Assembly (NCBI GenBank): GCA_965229095.1
Contig: OZ245855.1
Coordinates: 1,798,001 to 1,862,000 of the forward strand
Origin: Taibaiella sp965229095
GTDB taxonomy: Bacteria > Bacteroidota > Bacteroidia > Chitinophagales > Chitinophagaceae
Length of the DNA stretch: 64,000 bases
Reading direction: 5' to 3'
Positions 62,208-64,000 of the stretch are shown here, one piece after another. The notes under the pieces are model-generated. The model ran no database searches. It saw only the letters and a list, made by a program, of their open reading frames with translations, and was not told the DNA's origin. A program made the position numbers and the translations under genes. Position 1 is the first letter of the stretch, and every line of letters begins with the position of its first letter.

Positions 62208-63290
62208 TTATTCCGCTTTTAATCTCAGGTGAGCAATAACTTCCTGGGGCGCCTGGTATTCATAACGGATCTTGTCGTCTTCTTTTACCTTCTGCACCCC
62301 TTCGAGCAATATCCTGTCTTTTTCATCAAGGCCATTTTCCACCACGTACAGATCGGGCATTTCGCCCAGCACCATAATGTTTCTTGATCTTACTACATTA
62401 TTCTTGTCCACGACAAAAACATACTTCTTATCCTGGATCTCGTAAGTGGCTTTCTGCGGTATGATAAGAGCATTCTTTACCGGAACCGTCATCAGCACCT
62501 TACCTGTTTCACCATTTCTCAGGAGCTTATTGGTATTGGGGAACCTGGCCCTGAAAGCGATGTTACCTGTTTCATTATTGAATTCGCTTTCGATAATTTC
62601 TACAGACCCTTTATCTTCCAGCAGATGATTATTGGCCAGGAGCAGGCTTACTTTGTTGTCGCCGCGCCCTTTTATATTGGTCTGGTATTCCAGGTATTCC
62701 GGCTCGGATACGTTGAAGTAGACAAACATCTGGCTATTGTCCGAAAGGCTGGTCAAAAGCTCGCCTTCATCGATAAGGCTTCCCAATTTTTTGGGTATCC
62801 GGTCGATGGTGCCATCGAAAGGCGCCCTGATCTCGGTAAAGGACAGGTGCAGCTTGGCCAATGCGATTTCGGCTTTGGCCTGGTCCAGCTTGGCTTGCGC
62901 CATAGCCTGCTCGTTTTTTGATACGATGTTTTTATCGGCGAGGGTTTTCGCATTCTGCAATTCTATCTCCGCGGCTTTGGCTTCGGCCTGGGCTTTCAGC
63001 AATTCCGCTTCATACAACTTGGGCATGATCCGGAACAATACCTGGCCGGCTTTTACAAACTGTCCTTCATCCACATAAATGTTCTGCAGGTAACCTTTCT
63101 CCTGCGCACGGAGCTCGATGTTCCGTACGGAGCGTATCTGCGACACATACTCTTTGGTAAAGGTGGTATCCATTCTCAGCGGACTGGTTACGGTATACCG
63201 GACAACTTCTTCTTTTTTCTCTTTGTTAGATGTACAGCTTGTCTGGTACAACAGCGCAAACAAGCACGTCAGCACGACGATTCTTTTCAT
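62208..63290 (-). CDS. RND efflux periplasmic adaptor (membrane-fusion) lipoprotein
   Basis: This 360-residue protein has a lipoprotein signal (MKRIVVLTCLFALLYQTSC). The split biotinyl-lipoyl halves are ELRAQEKGYLQNIYVDEGQF, VKAGQVLFRIMP and SFTEIRAPFDGTIDRIPKKL, with an alpha-helical hairpin between (LKAQAEAKAAEIELQNAKTL). A beta-barrel and membrane-proximal domain follow (FNNETGNIAFRARFPNTNKL; VVENGLDEKDRILLEGVQKV). It links the inner-membrane pump to the TolC-like channel. It is the first operon gene; no TetR/MarR regulator lies next to it in this window. Confidence 0.94.
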   Translation of the reverse strand: MKRIVVLTCLFALLYQTSCTSNKEKKEEVVRYTVTSPLRMDTTFTKEYVSQIRSVRNIELRAQEKGYLQNIYVDEGQFVKAGQVLFRIMPKLYEAELLKAQAEAKAAEIELQNAKTLADKNIVSKNEQAMAQAKLDQAKAEIALAKLHLSFTEIRAPFDGTIDRIPKKLGSLIDEGELLTSLSDNSQMFVYFNVSEPEYLEYQTNIKGRGDNKVSLLLANNHLLEDKGSVEIIESEFNNETGNIAFRARFPNTNKLLRNGETGKVLMTVPVKNALIIPQKATYEIQDKKYVFVVDKNNVVRSRNIMVLGEMPDLYVVENGLDEKDRILLEGVQKVKEDDKIRYEYQAPQEVIAHLRLKAE

Positions 63291-63470
63291 GATATTTAAA
63301 TAGATATTAAGCGATGGGATGCCGGAACATCAGCAATGTTTCCGGGCTTTAAAAGACTTCAGTTGGCAGGCCGGGCCTGAACTGTAATGTAAGAGCAGGG
63401 TTAATAACAAGAACGATCCGAAGGGATGCAGGCATGCACCTCCGGTAACCGGCATGACATACAGTACCGG

Positions 63471-63866
63471 TCAGATCCTTAAAGCTCGTTGCAGAATATA
63501 TTTATAAGATACGGGGGCCCAGAAGGGAGGTGGGGCCTTAAAGCAATTGCAGAGATAACTTAGGATAGACTGGTAGCTTATTGCCGAAGGATACCTGGCC
63601 AGCAATTTCATTTTCTTGGCCAAGAACTGATTGCTGTCGTCATCTTCAGCATCATTGGTTACAAGGTATTCTGTTTCGGTATCCGGCACGATACCCTTGA
63701 TTACCGGGCTATCCCGGACCGCATGAATAAGCTTTGCCTGGAGGCTTCTTTGGGTATGTTGCGTCCCTGTATAGTCTATATCCCTGTGCGCTGTACCAGC
63801 AACAACAGGTACAGCTCCCCCCAGAAGAAGGGAACACAGGTACATAAAAAATACAGCTATTTTCAT
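63471..63866 (-). CDS. Small secreted protein of unknown function (131 aa)
   Basis: The protein has a signal peptide (MKIAVFFMYLCSLLLGGAVP, cut near VAG). The mature part includes SLQAKLIHAVRDSPVIKGIV, an acidic stretch TNDAEDDDSNQF and a cysteine pair in SILSYLCNCFKAPPPFW. No family recognised. It is probably monocistronic. A -7 box lies directly before the start codon, and a weak imperfect hairpin lies at 63321-63349 downstream. Confidence 0.6.
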   Translation of the reverse strand: MKIAVFFMYLCSLLLGGAVPVVAGTAHRDIDYTGTQHTQRSLQAKLIHAVRDSPVIKGIVPDTETEYLVTNDAEDDDSNQFLAKKMKLLARYPSAISYQSILSYLCNCFKAPPPFWAPVSYKYILQRALRI

Positions 63867-63874
63867 TTGCGCGC

Positions 63875-63882
63875 CAAAGCTA
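63875..63882 (-). promoter_or_regulatory. Candidate -7 box of the 131-aa secreted protein gene
   Basis: Minus strand TAGCTTTG matches TAnnTTTG; a T-run (TTTT) lies 18-19 bases upstream. The box ends nine bases before the ATG at 63866, again predicting a nearly leaderless transcript. The remaining sequence to 64000 shows no gene. Confidence 0.4.
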
Positions 63883-64000
63883 GTGAAAGATTGAGAGCGG
63901 AAAAAAATTTGATATGAATTGGCTAGTAAAAAAAAGGTTAACGTTTTTCATTGGCTCCTTTATCTTTGAACAGAACCGCAAGGGCAACAGACCATCTATA

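Overview
The window looks like chromosomal DNA of a Bacteroidota bacterium, most likely a Chitinophagaceae relative. Six genes end in type IX secretion (T9SS) sorting domains. Several starts are preceded by the Bacteroidota -7 box (TAnnTTTG). Shine-Dalgarno sequences are mostly weak, and family content (ArsR-SRPBCC-DoxX operon, LytS/LytTR pair, ECF sigma with membrane partner, lipoprotein-anchored RND pump) fits. No tRNA, rRNA, CRISPR array, transposase or integrase was seen.

Layout. 1-3518 (minus) is the 5' part of a secreted phytase-like/PhoX-like fusion protein preceded by four direct repeats resembling a Pho box. 3923-7260 holds an alpha/beta hydrolase, an ArsR-SRPBCC-DoxX-YdeI operon and a second SRPBCC protein. 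7339-14856 holds three T9SS cargo proteins (type B; delta-60 repeats; ELWxxDGT repeats) and a class V aminotransferase, separated by hairpin-rich intergenic DNA.

15213-42603 is the outstanding region: about 27 kb of minus-strand genes with mostly short spacings, which I read as one operon or a few nested ones. In transcription order they are: a PhoD-like phosphatase without signal peptide, a small membrane protein, a DUF6603 giant (C), a lipase-like hydrolase, a lipoprotein, a second DUF6603 giant (B), an unknown 337-aa protein, a secreted 251-aa protein, a third DUF6603 giant (A), then unknown proteins of 992, 1601 and 848 aa. The three DUF6603 proteins have clearly diverged N-terminal halves, but their C-terminal 629 residues are identical and so, as far as I could check, is the underlying DNA (about 1.94 kb, extending past the stop codons). 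The shared DNA is visibly richer in G+C than the unique halves. A recurring hairpin element lies in the intergenic gaps. A NarL-type response regulator is transcribed divergently from the operon. I regard this as the best candidate for an undescribed system; its function is unknown.

43686-44880 is non-coding and made of imperfect 430-440 bp tandem repeats, the last of which forms the leader of a T9SS cargo gene (44881). The next gene (46242) carries a perfect 24-bp-stem hairpin inside its signal-peptide codons. 47423-53548 has an XRE-pentapeptide regulator, a T9SS cargo protein, an ECF sigma factor with a transmembrane/beta-barrel partner, and methionine aminopeptidase. 53589-63290 has a LytTR/LytS two-component pair, a T9SS cargo protein and a complete RND efflux operon. 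A small secreted protein of unknown function (63471) closes the window.
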